Position numbers and translations under genes: made by a program. DNA of 64,000 nt from JALZVT01 sp039029135 (GTDB lineage Bacteria; Pseudomonadota; Gammaproteobacteria; Pseudomonadales; Azotimanducaceae), in the NCBI GenBank assembly GCA_039029135.1, contig JBCCGT010000003.1:271815-335814 (forward strand). The letters are read 5' to 3'. The notes beneath the pieces are model-generated. The model was not told where the DNA came from. It ran no database searches and worked only from the letters and a program-made list of their open reading frames with translations. Below, piece by piece: positions 62,671-64,000 of the stretch (the first letter of the stretch is position 1; every line of letters begins with the position of its first letter).

Positions 62671-63696
62671 CTAGGATCTCAGCTCCACGTCTTCAGGCCG
62701 AAGGTGGGTGTAGCGCATTAACACCTTAACGTCTTCGTGCAGCGTGAACTGCATAACCTCTGCGATCGAGTAGCCGGCCTCAAACAGCCGTGACGTACCC
62801 TCGTGCCGCAGGTCATGGAACCGCAGATCCGGGATCTCCAGCAGCTTGCAGGCGTTCCGGAAGTACTGGCCGATCGTCTTTGGGTTGAAGGGGAAAATCA
62901 GGTCACCACTGGCTGGCTGTCTAGCCTGGATCTCCCAGGCTTCACGCGTGTACTTGAAGCGCCTGTCATTGCCCTCTTTCTGCGTCGGGTGCTTCGCGTC
63001 TCTCACCATTCCCGTGAGGGCTTCAGCATCATTGTCGGACCTAAGCAGCCGAGTGATCTCGGACTCGCGCCTTGTGCTGGCGATCGCGAAGTCCACCAGA
63101 TCCACCATGGGCACTTGGCTCTCGTTTGACTTCCGAATGAAGAAATCCCGCAGACGGTCCAGCTCGTCAGCCGTGGGGCGTCTCTCACGCGCCTTCGGCC
63201 GCCCAATGAGGCGCTGAGCCCGGCAGGACAGCATTGCGTCATCCACGGCTTGGAGCGCCACGTCGCGCCCTATGGCTCGCAGAGCCTTGAAGGTGACACG
63301 AAGCCAGGTAAAGTCGTTCTGGACGGTCGCTGCGGACGCTCCGTCGTTCCGGCGCGCCACAGCGTGCCTCACGAGCTGTTCTGACGTGATTGCGGCGGCA
63401 TCCCAGTCGCCGATGGTCCGGCGCAGATAATCCAGTGTGGTGCGTTTGGTGCGCCCCCAGCCCCCTATTCCGCCAAACTGCTCTTCGTACAGCGTGATGG
63501 CCTCAGCGACGGTCAGACGGCCCAGGTGCGGCAGCGCCTTAAGAAACTTCTCCCGCTTGTCGATCCATGCCTGTGCTTCCGCGCGGGAACTGCACATCTT
63601 CGACTCATCGTGTACGGTCTCGCCCCTGCGATTGATGCGGATCTGCGCTCGATAGCGAGTGGTAGTCGGTCCACTCAATTTTCGGATCGTGCCCAT
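62671..63696 (-). CDS. int: Tyrosine integrase (dusA-specific type)
   Basis: 341 aa. An N-terminal arm/core-binding region (TRYRAQIRINRRGETVHDESKM) precedes a catalytic domain. The conserved residues are seen in FAIASTRRESEITRL (Arg), LRFHDLRHEGTSRLFEAGY (HxxR) and VLMRYTHLRPED (Tyr nucleophile). Its gene lies 189 bp from attR, and the attachment site is in dusA. The repeated TTGACCAA motifs beside both att sites may be its arm sites. Confidence 0.93.
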   Translation of the reverse strand: MGTIRKLSGPTTTRYRAQIRINRRGETVHDESKMCSSRAEAQAWIDKREKFLKALPHLGRLTVAEAITLYEEQFGGIGGWGRTKRTTLDYLRRTIGDWDAAAITSEQLVRHAVARRNDGASAATVQNDFTWLRVTFKALRAIGRDVALQAVDDAMLSCRAQRLIGRPKARERRPTADELDRLRDFFIRKSNESQVPMVDLVDFAIASTRRESEITRLLRSDNDAEALTGMVRDAKHPTQKEGNDRRFKYTREAWEIQARQPASGDLIFPFNPKTIGQYFRNACKLLEIPDLRFHDLRHEGTSRLFEAGYSIAEVMQFTLHEDVKVLMRYTHLRPEDVELRS

Positions 63697-63698
63697 AG

Positions 63699-63737
63699 TT
63701 GGTCAAAACGTGCTCTGTTGACCAAATCATGACCAAC
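63699..63737. repeat. Cluster of TTGACCAA-type motifs near attR
   Basis: TTGGTCAA (63699-63706), TTGACCAA (63718-63725) and ATGACCAAC (63729-63737) lie immediately upstream of the integrase start. The same motif occurs as an inverted pair near attL. Candidate integrase arm-type sites, which could also autoregulate int. Confidence 0.5.
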
Positions 63738-63799
63738 TTACAAAACACAATCCACAGAAATCCGGGAAAATCAGAGACTTAGAAAAACAGAAATCTGGT

Positions 63800-63811
63800 C
63801 AGTGAGGCCAG
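63800..63811 (+). repeat. 12-bp repeat CAGTGAGGCCAG, copy 3
   Basis: Plus-strand copy of the motif found before two early genes (56597 and 57173). Here it is 31 bp upstream of the prophage-encoded dusA start. Confidence 0.6.
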
Positions 63812-63842
63812 CAATAGCAAGGGTTTAGGGCCAGAACGGCCA

Positions 63843-64000
63843 ATGAAATCAGATACTTACGAAACGCCGCGACTGTCTGTCGCCCCGATGATGGCCTGGA
63901 CCGATCGCCACTGCCGACGCCTGCATCGTTGTTATGCGGCCAAGGCCGAGCTGTTCACCGAGATGGTCACGACGGACGCGCTCGCTTACGGTGACGCAGA
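63843..64000 (+). CDS. dusA: tRNA-dihydrouridine synthase A, reconstituted by prophage (3' end outside window)
   Basis: The ATG at 63843 lies in prophage DNA and encodes a new N-terminus MKSDTYETPRLSV. At 63885 it joins host sequence (APMMAWTDRHCRRLHRC then ELFTEMVTTDALAYGD). DusA uses FMN to reduce uridines in the tRNA D-loop. APMMAWTD and TEMVTTDAL are family hallmarks. The phage thus replaces the native start, promoter and leader of an otherwise intact gene. Confidence 0.93.
   Translation, partial: MKSDTYETPRLSVAPMMAWTDRHCRRLHRCYAAKAELFTEMVTTDALAYGDA
63885..63900 (+). other. attR core (right prophage-host junction)
   Basis: CCGATGATGGCCTGGA, differing from attL only at 63896. In frame within dusA. 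Confidence 0.85.

Larger units (their letters stand above)
23356..63884. mobile_element. Complete siphovirus-type prophage integrated in dusA
   Basis: About 40.5 kb bounded by the att cores. It contains an integrase next to attR, a repressor with an operator, replication genes with an iteron origin, terminase, portal, capsid, tail tube, frameshifted tail chaperones, tape measure, tail tip and spike. All essential structural modules look intact and no obvious frameshift breaks them, so the element may still be inducible. Accessory genes sit at both ends. Lambda-type TerL, portal and G/GT genes with a gene-transfer-agent-like tail tip order place it among lambdoid-like siphoviruses. Confidence 0.92.

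Overview
The window joins about 23 kb of GC-rich Gram-negative chromosome to a complete tailed-phage prophage of about 40.5 kb. Chaperone-usher fimbriae, LpxC, GltX, DusA and several outer-membrane barrels point to a proteobacterium, most likely a gammaproteobacterium. The sequence does not let me name the genus.

Chromosomal part (1-23,355). From left to right: the 3'-truncated fimbrial usher gene with its PapD-like chaperone and an ECF-type sigma factor (all minus strand), then a secreted type I sulfatase. Next come tRNA-Ala(GGC) with a clear sigma-70 promoter, a PhyH-type Fe(II)/2-oxoglutarate dioxygenase, and gltX. A divergent locus follows at 9,087-20,301. Leftward it encodes a PD40/di-haem HzsA-like lipoprotein, two outer-membrane barrel proteins, a DUF4266 lipoprotein and a DUF3570 barrel. 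Rightward it encodes a mono-haem protein, a di-haem LamG lipoprotein and a Tat-exported DUF1501-like protein. Together they look like an uncharacterised cell-envelope cytochrome system. A zinc-ribbon/methyltransferase/PqqD-like fusion and lpxC close the host segment.

Prophage (about 23,356-63,884). It sits inside the 5' end of dusA. A truncated dusA start remains at 23,229-23,369. At the right end the phage supplies a new start codon and N-terminus that restores the dusA frame at 63,843. A 16-bp near-identical repeat (15 of 16) marks attL and attR, and the tyrosine integrase lies next to attR. Almost all phage genes read leftward in functional order: immunity and early control (57-60 kb), replication with an iteron origin inside an O-like gene (54-56.4 kb), ParB-like and possible late regulators (51.8-54 kb), spike and accessory structural genes (40.4-50.6 kb), terminase, gpW-like and portal proteins, a protease-capsid fusion, tail tube, G/GT frameshift chaperones, tape measure, and a tail tip with gene-transfer-agent-like order (25.8-40 kb). 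It is a siphovirus with lambda-type packaging genes.

Cargo sits at both ends. On the left are a secreted protein of unknown function and a zincin-type metallopeptidase. On the right, beside the integrase, is a two-gene operon encoding a membrane-anchored macro-domain protein and a TIR protein. This is the architecture of type II Thoeris anti-phage defence and is the most notable system in the window. An element of about 780 bp flanked by long imperfect inverted repeats lies between the early genes and this operon.
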